A DNA stretch of 64,000 nt from Segniliparus rotundus DSM 44985 (GTDB taxonomy: Bacteria; Actinomycetota; Actinomycetes; Mycobacteriales; Mycobacteriaceae). A program made the translations under genes and the position numbers. The DNA is taken from contig NC_014168.1 of the NCBI RefSeq assembly GCF_000092825.1, positions 1,479,946 to 1,543,945 on the forward strand, in the 5' to 3' direction. Below the pieces are notes generated by a model, which saw nothing but the letters and a program-made list of their open reading frames with translations, did not search any database and was not told the origin of the DNA. Below, piece after piece: positions 7,940-18,195 of the stretch (position 1 is its first letter; each line of letters begins with the position of its first letter).

Positions 7940-9277
7940 TCACCCTGTGATCGTCGCGGCGTCGATGACGTAGCGGTAGCGCGCCTGTTTGTCGAAGACT
8001 TTCTTCCAGACCTCGCTGATCTGATCGGCGGGGACCACCTGGGTCTGCGGCCCGATCTTGTTGGCCGCGCAGAAGTCGATGGCCTCCTGGGTCTCACGGA
8101 TGCCGCCGGTGTTCGAGCCTGTGACGACCAACTGGTTGCTGAAGATCGACAATTGGCCCCACTCGTTCGGGGTGCTGAGTTTGCCGAGCCCGACGCGGCA
8201 GAACACCCGCCGCCGTTTCAGCAGCGGGAAGTACGGTTCGAGGTTGTGGGCGTACGGGACCGTGTCGAGGATGAAGTCGAACGACTTGCCCAGCCCGTCC
8301 ATCTGGCGCTTGTCCTCGTTGACCACCACCGTGCTCGCGCCGAACCGTTTGGCGTCGTCGGCTTTGCCCGGCGAGGTGGTGAACGCGACGACCTCTGCCC
8401 CGAGCTTTTTGGCGGTCTGCACGGCGAAATGGCCGAGCCCGCCGATCCCGACCACGCCGACCCGCCATCCTTCCCGCACGCCCCAGGCGCGCATCGGCGA
8501 ATACACCGTGATGCCGGAGCACACGATGGGAGCCGCTTGCGCCAGCTCAAGGCCGCGGGGCACTTGGAAGGCGTAATGTTCGCGCACGACGATGCTGTTC
8601 GAATAGCCGCCCTGCGTGTAGCCGCCGGGGTCCTGGGATTTCGCCCCGTAGGTGTGGGTGTACCCGTTCAGGCAGTACACCTCGTTCCCGCTGACGCATT
8701 CCGCGCAATGCCCGCAGGAGTCGACCACGGTCCCGACCGCGATCTGGTCGCCTGGCTTGAACCGGGTCACCGCCGAGCCGACTTCTGCGACGATTCCGGC
8801 GATCTCGTGCCCTGGCACAAGCGGATAGGGGGGCGTCCCCCAGTCGGCGTGCCCGAAATGAATGTCGGAATGGCAGACGCCCGCGTATTTGATGTCCACC
8901 CGGATGTCGTCGGGCCGCAGCGCGCGTCGCGCGAAGGAGACCGGGGCGAGGTTCCCGGAAGTGTCGTGGACGGCCCAGCCTCGCGCCGTGGTCTCGCCGG
9001 AAGCCGCCGCAGGGGCGCTCGGCTCCGCCTGCCCGGTCGCGGCGGTCGCCGCGCTGACGTTCTGGGCCGCTCCGCTGGTTGGTTTCGAACTGGTCGAGCA
9101 GGCGGCTACGCCCGCTCCTGCGACGGCTGTGGCAAGAGCAGCGCCGCGCAGGAACCCGCGCCGGTCAAAGCCGCTGCTCTGGATTTGGGGCATGGGCTCT
9201 GATTGGTCGGCTGCCCCGATTTCCCCGGTGGCGCCGGATCGCGGGCCGGTTTCGGGCGGGTCGTGTTCTTCGAGCAC
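7940..9277 (-). CDS. Zinc-dependent alcohol dehydrogenase-like protein with Tat/lipoprotein signal
   Basis: A medium-chain alcohol dehydrogenase of the AdhC/YahK cinnamyl-alcohol type. Visible are catalytic-zinc ligands (GVCHSDIHFG, PGHEIAG, PIVCSG), structural-zinc cysteines spaced C-x2-C-x2-C-x7-C (CGHCAECVSGNEVYC), and a Rossmann motif GIGGLGHFA. Unusually, ~100 extra N-terminal residues contain a twin-arginine signal (DRRGFLRG) followed by a hydrophobic stretch ending in VAAC, a plausible lipobox. I prefer the GTG at 9277, 4 nt after AAGGAGG; an in-frame ATG at 9298 lacks a ribosome site. The gene is convergent with murB and absent from this position in the mycobacterial order. Confidence 0.9.
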   Translation of the reverse strand: MLEEHDPPETGPRSGATGEIGAADQSEPMPQIQSSGFDRRGFLRGAALATAVAGAGVAACSTSSKPTSGAAQNVSAATAATGQAEPSAPAAASGETTARGWAVHDTSGNLAPVSFARRALRPDDIRVDIKYAGVCHSDIHFGHADWGTPPYPLVPGHEIAGIVAEVGSAVTRFKPGDQIAVGTVVDSCGHCAECVSGNEVYCLNGYTHTYGAKSQDPGGYTQGGYSNSIVVREHYAFQVPRGLELAQAAPIVCSGITVYSPMRAWGVREGWRVGVVGIGGLGHFAVQTAKKLGAEVVAFTTSPGKADDAKRFGASTVVVNEDKRQMDGLGKSFDFILDTVPYAHNLEPYFPLLKRRRVFCRVGLGKLSTPNEWGQLSIFSNQLVVTGSNTGGIRETQEAIDFCAANKIGPQTQVVPADQISEVWKKVFDKQARYRYVIDAATITG

Positions 9278-9463
9278 AGTGCCTCCTTGGTTAGGCATGG
9301 TCGGAATATCGCAACTCCCGCATGCATTCTACGGGAACGAGCTGACGGAGCCGTTGCGCTGTTCCTGGTCGTCCGCGCGTCCGCTGTGTTCGAAGAGGGC
9401 CTTCCGCGAGCGTTTCGTGTCAATGCCGCCACGAAACTGTCGCGGCGAGGTAACCTTTCTTGC

Positions 9464-10696
9464 GTGCACGGACAGTTCCGTAGATTCAGCGAGGGCGCGG
9501 CGCGCTCATGGGAGGCTGTTCCCGTCTCCCGCCGCGCCGCTTTGGCCGCGCTCACCGGAGTGACGGCGTTCGCTGCCTTTTCCTCGTGCGGACACCCAGG
9601 CGAGGACAGCAAGCCGAGCCCTCTCTCGTCCGCGCCGAAAACAAAGGCGAAGCTGGTCTTCGAGCCCGGTGACGGGGCCGAGGACATCAGTCCGGCAAGC
9701 TCGGCGAGGATCGCGGCGACCGCTGGGGCCATCGCGCAAGCCCGATTGATGAGCGACGACGGAAAAATAGTCGACGGCAAGATAAGCCTGGACGGGACGA
9801 GTTTCGAAACCACCGCCGCGTTGGAGTTCGGCCGCACCTACCTGTTCACCGGGCAAGCGAAAGGCCCGGACGGGGCGCTTGAGCCGTACCTTTCTTCCTT
9901 TGCGACGCTCAAACCCAAAAAAGTCGCCGAATTCAACGTCAACATCGGCGACGGGCAGGCAGTCGGGGTCGCGGCGCCCATCATCCTGCGCTTCTCCGCG
10001 CCGATCAAGAACAAGGCCGCGGTCGAGAGCAAGCTCAAGGTGACCTGCACGCCCGAGACCGAGGGGTCCTGGGGGTGGCTGCCCGACGCGGTCGGGGAGC
10101 AGCTGCATTGGCGCACCAAGGAATACTTCCAGGCCGGGACCAAGGTGCATCTGGAAGTGCCGCTCTTCGCGGCGGACTTCGGCGACGGCGTCTTTTGCGG
10201 GACGCACACGGTCACGAGCGACTTCACCATTGCGCGCCATCAGCTCGTGCAATGCTTCGTCCCGTCGCACCGGATGCAGGTCTACCGGGACGACGCGATC
10301 ATCATGGACTTCCCCTGCAGCTACGGCGAGGGCAACGAAGTGCGCAACACCACCCGCACCGGCATCCACGTAGTGACGGAGAAATTCGCGGATTTCTTCA
10401 TGTCCAACCCGCCCTACTACACGAACGCGCACGAGCGGTTCGCGGTGCGGATCTCCAACAACGGCGAATTCATCCACGCCAACCCGCAGACCGTCGGCGA
10501 CCAGGGCAACACCAACGTCTCGAACGGGTGCGTGAACCTTTCCCCGGAAAACGCCCAGCAGTACTTCAACTCCGCGCTCTACGGCGACCCGGTCGAGGTG
10601 ACCGGAACGCAGGTCCAGCTCTCGCCTTCGGACGGCGAGATCTACGACTGGACGTACGACTGGGCGGACTGGCGCGCCAAGAGCGCCCTGAGCTGA
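9464..10696 (+). CDS. L,D-transpeptidase, lipoprotein (LprQ/LdtMt5-like)
   Basis: A ~410-residue cell-wall enzyme that makes 3-3 peptidoglycan crosslinks. The N-terminus (SRRAALAALTGVTAFAAFSSC) is a signal peptide ending in a lipobox-like FSSC. Two Ig-like domains follow (~60-240), then a YkuD domain with FIHANPQTVGDQ and the active site SNGCVNLS. The catalytic Cys is present and Asn occupies the variable position of [ST]-[HN]-G-C. The start is uncertain: I chose the GTG at 9464 because it gives a compact signal peptide; a GAGG lies ~13 nt upstream. It corresponds in order to Rv0483 after murB. Confidence 0.9.
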   Translation: MHGQFRRFSEGAARSWEAVPVSRRAALAALTGVTAFAAFSSCGHPGEDSKPSPLSSAPKTKAKLVFEPGDGAEDISPASSARIAATAGAIAQARLMSDDGKIVDGKISLDGTSFETTAALEFGRTYLFTGQAKGPDGALEPYLSSFATLKPKKVAEFNVNIGDGQAVGVAAPIILRFSAPIKNKAAVESKLKVTCTPETEGSWGWLPDAVGEQLHWRTKEYFQAGTKVHLEVPLFAADFGDGVFCGTHTVTSDFTIARHQLVQCFVPSHRMQVYRDDAIIMDFPCSYGEGNEVRNTTRTGIHVVTEKFADFFMSNPPYYTNAHERFAVRISNNGEFIHANPQTVGDQGNTNVSNGCVNLSPENAQQYFNSALYGDPVEVTGTQVQLSPSDGEIYDWTYDWADWRAKSALS

Positions 10697-10740
10697 GCAC
10701 CACGGCGTAGAATGGAACCGACTTGCAAACAGGAGGACGT

Positions 10741-11088
10741 ATGGTCGGCACACCAGCCAGAGCATTGATCTGCTCCTTGGGCGCCCTCGCCGCCGCGCTG
10801 TTCCCCGCCGCTGCCCAGGCCGGCCCGCCCGGCTCGCCGGGGTACTGTCCGGGCGACGGTTTGATCCATGACTGGGACACCCAGAAGCCCATCGGGCCGT
10901 GCCCGATGGGCGGCGGTTTGGTGCACACGCAAAAAGGCAACGTCTGGGTCGACCCCGACGGCAACGTCAGCCAGGCTCCCACGGCACGAGGCGACATGAG
11001 CAACCGCCCTTACCCCGACAACTATTCGCCAGACAACGCCGGGCGGCCGAATCCCAGACCGGTTCCGGTCCGGCCAGGCTCCTCATAG
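10741..11088 (+). CDS. Small secreted Gly/Pro-rich protein
   Basis: A 115-residue protein with a clear Sec signal peptide (ALICSLGALAAALFPAAAQA, cleavage likely after AQA), then a mature part rich in Gly, Pro, Asp and Asn. It has two Cys (GYCPGDG and GPCPMGG), which could form a disulfide. A strong AGGAGG lies 5-10 nt before the ATG at 10741. It lies 44 nt after the L,D-transpeptidase and may be cotranscribed. No known domain was recognised. Confidence 0.75.
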   Translation: MVGTPARALICSLGALAAALFPAAAQAGPPGSPGYCPGDGLIHDWDTQKPIGPCPMGGGLVHTQKGNVWVDPDGNVSQAPTARGDMSNRPYPDNYSPDNAGRPNPRPVPVRPGSS

Positions 11089-11223
11089 ACAGACCCTCGT
11101 CGCCGGGGACGGCCGGAACCACCGGCTCGGCCAGCGACAGGCAGCGGGTGTCGAACAAACTTTCGCGAAACGCTGATCGGCGTGCCCCAAGCGGGGACGC
11201 TTTTCGGTAATCTCGATGTCCTC

Positions 11224-13593
11224 ATGAACGCCTCCGAGCAGATTCTTCAGGGTCTCAATCCGCAGCAAGCCGAGGCTGTCGTCCACCTTGGCGCGCCTTT
11301 GTGCATCATTGCGGGCGCGGGATCGGGCAAGACCTCCGTCATCACCCGCCGGGTGGCCTGGCTTCTGGCCGAGGGGCATGCCCGCCCTGGCGAAATCCTC
11401 GCGATCACCTTCACCAACAAGGCGGCGGGAGAGCTCAAGGAACGCGTCGGGGCACTCGTGGGCGGCAGGATGTGGGAGATGTGGGTCTCCACGTTCCACT
11501 CCTCCTGCGCGCGGCTTTTGCGCGCCGAGGCGGGGCCGCAGGCAGGTTTCGATCAGAATTTCACCATTTACGACGCGGACGACTCCAAGCGGCTGCTCGC
11601 CATGGTCGCAGAAGAGCTCGAGCTCGACACGAACCGGTTTCCGCCGCGCATGCTCGCCGCCAAGATCAGCGACCTCAAGAACGAGCTGATCGCCCCCGAG
11701 GCGGCCCTTGTCGGCGTGGAAGACCCGTTCGACCTGGTGCTCGGCCAGGTGTACCGCCGCTACCAGGAACGCCTTGCCTTGGCGAACGCCATGGACTTCG
11801 ACGACCTCATCATGCGGGCTGTGGAGCTGCTGCAGACCAACCCCGAGGCTGCTCAGCGGTGGCGGGGAAGGTTCCGCCATGTGCTCGTCGACGAATACCA
11901 GGACACCAACCATGCCCAGTACGTCCTGATCCGCGAGCTGGTCGGAGCCGGGGCAGGCACCCAAGTCGGCGCGGAGACGTCCGCTTTGACCGTGGTCGGC
12001 GACTCGGACCAGTCCATTTACCGCTTCCGAGGGGCGACGATCCGCAATATTGAAGAGTTCGAGCGGGATTTCCCCAACGCCCGGACAGTGCTGCTCGAAC
12101 AGAACTACCGCTCGACGCAGAACATCCTGTCCGCCGCGAACGCCGTCATCGCGCACAACCAAGGCAGACGGGAGAAACGGTTGTGGACGCAGGCGGGCGA
12201 CGGCCAGCAGATCATCGGCTACGTCGCCGACCATGAGCACGACGAGGCGAGTTTCGTCGCGACCGAGATAACCGAGCTGGTGCGATCCGGGGCGAAGCAT
12301 GGAGACGTGGCGGTCTTCTACCGGACGAACAACGCGTCGCGGGTGTTCGAAGAGGCGTTCATCCGCCATGCCGTGCCGTACCGCGTCGTCGGCGGGCAGC
12401 GCTTTTACGACCGGCGCGAAGTCCGTGACATCATCGCCTACTTGCGGGTGATCGCCAACCCCTCGGACGCGGTCAGCCTCTCCCGCATCATCAACACGCC
12501 TCGTCGCGGCCTCGGCGATCGCGCCCAGGCGCAGATCGCAGCCTGGGCGGGCTCCCGAGGCCAGACTTTCTGGGACGCCTGCCAAGCCGCCGCCGGGGGA
12601 GCGGTCGCTGCCCTCGCGGCCCGCTCCCAGCGGGCGGTCGCCGATTTCGTCGCGATGATCGCGGGGTTGCGGGCCGAGCTTGCCGCCGGAGACATCACTG
12701 TCGGGGAACTCGTCGCGCGGACGGTGGAGCGCAGCGGGTATCGAGCCGTGCTCGCCGACAGCACGGACCCGCAGGACGGCGCTCGGTTGGAGAACCTGGA
12801 CGAGCTTATTTCTGTTGCGGTCGAATACGGCGAGCTGGTGGCCGCACGAGAGGGCGGCCCCGTCGCAGACGGTTTTGCGGGGGAGTTGCGCGTGAACCTG
12901 CCAGAGGCGGACGAAAACGAGGGGCACGCGAAACTTCGGGACTTTTTAGAGCAGGTCTCGCTCGTCGCGGATTCAGACCGGCTCCCCGAAGGGGGATCGC
13001 AGTCCGGCGTGGTGACCCTCATGACCTTGCACACCGCCAAAGGGCTCGAGTTCCCGGTGGTGTTCGTGACCGGGCTCGAAGAAGGGCAGTTCCCCCATTT
13101 GCGCTCCTTGGGCGATCCGGTGGAGCTCGCCGAGGAGCGCAGGCTCGCCTATGTCGGCATCACCCGTGCGCGGGAGCAGCTGTACGTCAGCCGGTCGATC
13201 ACCCGCACACTGCGCGGCTCGCCCATGACGAACCCGCCTTCGCGGTTCCTGCTGGAGATCCCGCCGCATTTGGTCTCCTGGCGGCGCGGCGGGCCCGATC
13301 AGGCTTGGGCTGGTTTCACCCGCAGCGACTTCGGCTCGGTGTCCGCCCCGCGCGCCGCCGGCAACGCGGTCTCTGCGCGCAAACCCGCCGCAGAGCGGGG
13401 GGCTCGTCCGAGGCCGAATTTGCGCCACGAGAGTTTCGAGGTCGGCGACCGCGTGAATCACGACAAATACGGTCTCGGCACTGTGGTCGCTTGCAGCGGG
13501 CACGGCCAAGCGGCCACGGTCACGATCGACTTCGGCAGTGCGGGCACCATGAAGTTGATGCTGATCGGGGGCGTGCCCATGTCGAAACTGTGA
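11224..13593 (+). CDS. pcrA: UvrD/PcrA-type ATP-dependent 3'-5' DNA helicase (UvrD1-like)
   Basis: A ~789-residue SF1A helicase for nucleotide excision repair and replication maintenance. The helicase motifs are visible in order: Q/I region LNPQQAEAV and GAGSGKT (residues ~31-37), Ia FTNKAAGEL, II VDEYQDTNH, III GDSDQSIYRFRGA, IV QNYRST, V TLHTAKGLEFPVVF, VI RRLAYVGITRA. The C-terminal ~55 residues form the Tudor-like RNA-polymerase/DNA-binding fold (FEVGDRVNHDKYGLGTV). I chose the ATG at 11224 because the family N-terminus aligns there; an upstream in-frame ATG at 11182 would add 14 residues. It corresponds to Rv0949, next to an M23 peptidase and sucCD. Confidence 0.95.
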   Translation: MNASEQILQGLNPQQAEAVVHLGAPLCIIAGAGSGKTSVITRRVAWLLAEGHARPGEILAITFTNKAAGELKERVGALVGGRMWEMWVSTFHSSCARLLRAEAGPQAGFDQNFTIYDADDSKRLLAMVAEELELDTNRFPPRMLAAKISDLKNELIAPEAALVGVEDPFDLVLGQVYRRYQERLALANAMDFDDLIMRAVELLQTNPEAAQRWRGRFRHVLVDEYQDTNHAQYVLIRELVGAGAGTQVGAETSALTVVGDSDQSIYRFRGATIRNIEEFERDFPNARTVLLEQNYRSTQNILSAANAVIAHNQGRREKRLWTQAGDGQQIIGYVADHEHDEASFVATEITELVRSGAKHGDVAVFYRTNNASRVFEEAFIRHAVPYRVVGGQRFYDRREVRDIIAYLRVIANPSDAVSLSRIINTPRRGLGDRAQAQIAAWAGSRGQTFWDACQAAAGGAVAALAARSQRAVADFVAMIAGLRAELAAGDITVGELVARTVERSGYRAVLADSTDPQDGARLENLDELISVAVEYGELVAAREGGPVADGFAGELRVNLPEADENEGHAKLRDFLEQVSLVADSDRLPEGGSQSGVVTLMTLHTAKGLEFPVVFVTGLEEGQFPHLRSLGDPVELAEERRLAYVGITRAREQLYVSRSITRTLRGSPMTNPPSRFLLEIPPHLVSWRRGGPDQAWAGFTRSDFGSVSAPRAAGNAVSARKPAAERGARPRPNLRHESFEVGDRVNHDKYGLGTVVACSGHGQAATVTIDFGSAGTMKLMLIGGVPMSKL

Positions 13594-13695
13594 ATTGCCC
13601 TCAAAACTATCCACTGACGAACTGGGCAATGGGACTTCGGGGGCGGGGGTCGGTTCGGGGCAAAACGCGGCGCTGGCGAATCACGCCGCTCGGCG

Positions 13696-14709
13696 CTATT
13701 GCTGGCGAGCGGGCGAGCCTGCCACGTACGGAGTGCCGTCGAATTTCACGCCGCGCGCGGCGAGCCAACGCACCGGATCGACCTTGTCTTTCCCGTTGCG
13801 CCAAATCTCAAGGTGCAAGTGCGTGCCGGTGGAGAAGCCGAGGTTGCCCATCGCCGCGATGCGGTCGCCCGCGAGCACTTTCTGCCCCGCTCGCACGAAT
13901 ATCGCGCTGATATGGCCGTAGACGCTGATGGTGCCGTCCTCGTGCCGGATACGGATCCACTGTCCGAAGCCAGAGGCCGGGCCCGCCTCGACCACGGTGC
14001 CATCCGCGACTGCGACGATAGGGCTGCCATAGGCTCCCGCGATGTCCGCTCCCGCGTGCAAGCTGCCCCATCGGTACCCGAAACCTGAGGAGAACGTGCC
14101 GAAAGCGGGCGCGGTGAACATGGGGCGCAGATTCGCGGCCTCCTTCTGTTCGCGCTCCTGGGAGAACCGCGCGCCGGTGGAGAGCTGGTCGAGGTAGCCG
14201 GAGAAGTCCGCGTGGGGGATCACGGCGACCGGGTCTTGGGGGCTTGTCGCCGCCACCAGCTGGCCGTTGGCGGAGACGGCGGTCAGCTGGGTAGTGACGG
14301 AATTCTTCGCAGCCTGCTCCGTTGTGCTGGACTCCAGTCCGCACGCCCCGGTGAACGAAGCCCCGACGATGACAGCGCCGATGCCCACCGGCGTGACGCG
14401 CAAAGAACGAGCACGGTGTCCGGACCGAGACAAGGCCGAAGGTGACGAGGCGTCTTCGGGCCGGCCCTTCGCGGCAGCGCTGCCATGGACTTTGGCCACC
14501 AATTCGGCGACAGAAAGGGGCCGTTCGGCGGTGGAGCCGCAGTGCGCCGAGGATCGGGGCGCTGGACCGTCGAAAGACGTCTCAGGCGCGGGGAACGACT
14601 GCGCGGCCTCGCGCGAGCCGAGGTGGGATTCCTGCGGGATGTCCGCCATGCGGAAAGGCGTGTAAGCGGCTTGTTGCGTGCGTTTTGGGCGACGCGGCAG
14701 GATGAACAC
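13696..14709 (-). CDS. M23-family peptidoglycan metallopeptidase, membrane-anchored (Rv0950c-like)
   Basis: A 337-residue LytM/M23 endopeptidase. A ~105-residue cytoplasmic N-terminus rich in Ser, Ala and Pro precedes a membrane segment (VTPVGIGAVIVGASFTGACG). After a linker comes the M23 domain (~200-330) with zinc motifs SLHAGADIAG and HLHLEIW, i.e. the H...D and HxH ligands. The GTG start at 14709 is supported by AGGAGG 9 nt upstream. It is convergent with the pcrA gene and lies where mycobacteria carry Rv0950c, before sucC. A role in septal wall cleavage or amidase activation is inferred from the family. Confidence 0.9.
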   Translation of the reverse strand: MFILPRRPKRTQQAAYTPFRMADIPQESHLGSREAAQSFPAPETSFDGPAPRSSAHCGSTAERPLSVAELVAKVHGSAAAKGRPEDASSPSALSRSGHRARSLRVTPVGIGAVIVGASFTGACGLESSTTEQAAKNSVTTQLTAVSANGQLVAATSPQDPVAVIPHADFSGYLDQLSTGARFSQEREQKEAANLRPMFTAPAFGTFSSGFGYRWGSLHAGADIAGAYGSPIVAVADGTVVEAGPASGFGQWIRIRHEDGTISVYGHISAIFVRAGQKVLAGDRIAAMGNLGFSTGTHLHLEIWRNGKDKVDPVRWLAARGVKFDGTPYVAGSPARQQ

Positions 14710-14966
14710 CGCTCATTTCCTCCTGAAAAACCGACGCGATCTGAAACGTTCCACAGCCGGAGAGCCCGCTGTTGTGCGAAACGGTTCGGCAAAACGTGAC
14801 TGCCGCCGACGTTTTGTCGTAATCACTCCGTGATATCTGTCCAGTGGAGACTAGCCAACCCCACAGAGAAGAAGCAACTTCCCTAGAGGCTTCTTACAAA
14901 TTTCTTATGAATCGCCTGAATCCGCGCTGTGACAACACTGCGAGAGGCGAGGTACCGTCAGAGGCG

Positions 14967-15938
14967 ATGTCCGCGCTTTCCACTGCTCATCGTGCCGCTG
15001 GTGGCTTGAGCCTCGCCGCAGGAGTTTTCGCGGTTCTCGGCGGGCTCGGCCCGCAGCTGCGGGTGCGTTCCGCAGCGGTGCTGGACACGATCTTCGGCGA
15101 CAGCGCCTCCCCAGCTCCGCAGGTGCCCGCCGCCCACTGGGCGGTTTTCGCGGGGGCGCTGCTCGTGGCGGCCGGGGCCGGGCTTTTCCTCCCCGGCCGC
15201 GCCGAACGAATCCGCCCCGCCGCGTCCGTTGTGTGGGCTGCCCTGGCGCCACCGGCCCTTTCGGCCTTGCGCACCGCCGCCGCAGCGGTCGACGCGTCGG
15301 CCGATCCCGACCCTTTCGTCAAACTCGCCGCCCCGGCGTTGGGTTTTGACTGGGGGGCCTGGCTCTTGGTCGCGGCGCTCGTGTGCGCGGGCGCGGCTGG
15401 TCTTGCCTGTCTCGTCGCCGGAGTCTTCGACCGCGAGTCATGGGAGGAGCTCCGGGCTCTCACCGAGGCCAAGAGCGCGCAGAAGGCCAAGCGCAGAGGC
15501 CGAAAAGCTCGCCAGTTGCCGCAGTTGGAGGAAGACCCCCGCGAGGTTCCTCTCGGCCGTCTTCCGGCCGCGCTCTACGCCGCCGCTGGGATTTTCGGAG
15601 CCCTGGGCCTGCTGTTGCCGCTGTACGTCGGAAAAGGATTCCGCTCCCCGTGGCTCCCCGATGTGCCTTTCTCCTCGCAGGCCTTCGGGCAGTTCCTCCT
15701 CGCCGTCGCAGTCGCGGGCGCGGCGGTCGTCGGGGCGAGGTCCCGCCGCAGCAGGCAGCCAGCGCTCTGCGCGGGAGCGGCGTTCTCATTAGTGGTGTAC
15801 GTCGCTGGTTACCCGTTTCTTTCCGCTTCCGCTCCGGGCGCTGCGCCTGGTCCGGGGCTGTGGGCCAGTGTCGTGGCGGCAGGGGCCTTCGTCGCCGCGG
15901 CGGGTCCCCGGCGTCGCGGCTCAGCGAAGAGTCGCTAG
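14967..15938 (+). CDS. Multi-pass membrane protein of unknown function
   Basis: A 323-residue Ala/Leu/Gly-rich protein with about seven or eight hydrophobic segments, for example [91 protein letters not shown] and [21 protein letters not shown] basic cytoplasmic loop ([14 protein letters not shown]) lies near residues 180-195. No family was recognised. The ATG at 14967 is preceded by TACCGT 8 nt upstream. Its stop codon TAG forms part of the likely -10 hexamer (TAGGCT, 15936-15941) of sucC. The 257-nt divergent gap before it shows no other gene. Confidence 0.7.
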   Translation: MSALSTAHRAAGGLSLAAGVFAVLGGLGPQLRVRSAAVLDTIFGDSASPAPQVPAAHWAVFAGALLVAAGAGLFLPGRAERIRPAASVVWAALAPPALSALRTAAAAVDASADPDPFVKLAAPALGFDWGAWLLVAALVCAGAAGLACLVAGVFDRESWEELRALTEAKSAQKAKRRGRKARQLPQLEEDPREVPLGRLPAALYAAAGIFGALGLLLPLYVGKGFRSPWLPDVPFSSQAFGQFLLAVAVAGAAVVGARSRRSRQPALCAGAAFSLVVYVAGYPFLSASAPGAAPGPGLWASVVAAGAFVAAAGPRRRGSAKSR

Positions 15939-15978
15939 GCTCCTTGCGACGAGATCAGACGACGATGAGGCGGTGAGC

Positions 15979-17145
15979 ATGGATCTCTTCGAGTACCAGG
16001 CGAAGGAGTTGTACCTCAAGCACGGGGTGCCGACAACACCAGGATCGGTCACCGACACCCCCGAGGGCGCTCGAGAGATCGCCGAGCGGATCGGCAAGCC
16101 GGTCATGGTGAAGGCGCAGGTCCAGGTCGGCGGGCGCGGCAAAGCTGGCGGGGTCAAGTACGCCGCCACGCCGCAGGAAGCGTACGAGCACGCGAAGAAC
16201 ATCATCGGGCTCGACATCAAGGGGCATGTCGTCAAGCGCCTGCTCATCGCGGAGGCCGCGGATATCGCGGAGGAGTATTACTTCTCCTTCCTCCTGGACC
16301 GTTCCGTCGGAGGGTTCATCGCCATCGTCTCCTCGGCGGGCGGCATGGAGATCGAAGAAGTGGCCCACACCACTCCCGAGAAAGTCGCGAAGGTGCCGAT
16401 CGACTACAACGCGGGCGTGGACGTGGCCAAGGGCCGTGAACTCGCCGCCGCTGGCGGGCTTCCGGAGGCGATCCTGGACAAGGCGGCGGTGACCATCGCC
16501 AAGCTCTGGGAGGTCTTCGTCAAAGAAGACGCCACGCTCGTCGAGGTCAATCCGCTCGCGCGCACCCCGGACGACCAGATCCTGGCCCTGGACGGCAAGG
16601 TGACCCTGGACGGCAACGCCGAGTTCCGCCACCCCGGCCACGCGGAGTTCGCGGCACTGGTCGAGCAGGACCCGCTTGAGGCCAAGGCCAAGGCCAACGA
16701 CCTGAACTACGTCAAGCTCGACGGGCAGGTCGGCGTGATCGGGAATGGCGCGGGGCTGGTGATGTCCACCCTCGACGTGGTCGCCTACGCGGGTGAGGGC
16801 CACAACGGCGTGAAGCCCGCGAACTTCCTGGACATCGGCGGCGGGGCGTCGGCTTCGGTCATGGCCGCAGGGCTCGACGTGATCCTGGGCGACCAGCAGG
16901 TCACGAGTGTGTTCGTGAACGTCTTCGGCGGCATCACCGCGTGCGACGCGGTGGCGAACGGGATCGTGGGCGCGTTGGACACCCTCGGCGACGCGGCCAC
17001 CAAGCCGATCGTCGTCCGGCTTGACGGCAACAACGTCGAATTGGGCAGGCAGATCCTCGCCGAGCGGGCGCACCCGCTCGTCACCGAGGTGGCGACGATG
17101 GACGAGGCCGCCGACAAGGCCGCCGAGTTGGCCGCAGGCGAGTAA
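15979..17145 (+). CDS. sucC: Succinyl-CoA ligase (ADP-forming), beta subunit
   Basis: SucC, with SucD, converts succinyl-CoA to succinate with substrate-level phosphorylation in the TCA cycle. The 388-residue protein starts [18 protein letters not shown] and carries the ATP-grasp domain ([10 protein letters not shown], residues ~45-55; LVEVNPLA for metal binding) and the C-terminal CoA-ligase domain ([31 protein letters not shown]). The length is typical. A TAGGCT -10 at 15936-15941 overlaps the stop of the upstream gene, leaving a short 5' leader. sucD follows after 30 nt. Confidence 0.98.
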   Translation: MDLFEYQAKELYLKHGVPTTPGSVTDTPEGAREIAERIGKPVMVKAQVQVGGRGKAGGVKYAATPQEAYEHAKNIIGLDIKGHVVKRLLIAEAADIAEEYYFSFLLDRSVGGFIAIVSSAGGMEIEEVAHTTPEKVAKVPIDYNAGVDVAKGRELAAAGGLPEAILDKAAVTIAKLWEVFVKEDATLVEVNPLARTPDDQILALDGKVTLDGNAEFRHPGHAEFAALVEQDPLEAKAKANDLNYVKLDGQVGVIGNGAGLVMSTLDVVAYAGEGHNGVKPANFLDIGGGASASVMAAGLDVILGDQQVTSVFVNVFGGITACDAVANGIVGALDTLGDAATKPIVVRLDGNNVELGRQILAERAHPLVTEVATMDEAADKAAELAAGE

Positions 17146-17175
17146 GCGAAGCGAACAAGGGGCTAGAGAAGAGCT

Positions 17176-18081
<906 letters not shown>

Positions 18082-18195
18082 TCATTCCTGATGCCGATGT
18101 GGCATATGTTTTCGAGTTGTACTAACGTCAGAGACGTCAAGGGCGCTGGCGACGACCAGCGTCGGCGTTTGAGAATGTGAGCGAGGGAGATTCGC

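Noticed and set aside
14710-14966. A riboswitch (for example cyclic-di-AMP type) in the leader of the M23 peptidase gene
   Set aside because: Some actinobacterial wall-hydrolase genes have such leaders, but I found no conserved core motifs in this 257-nt gap.
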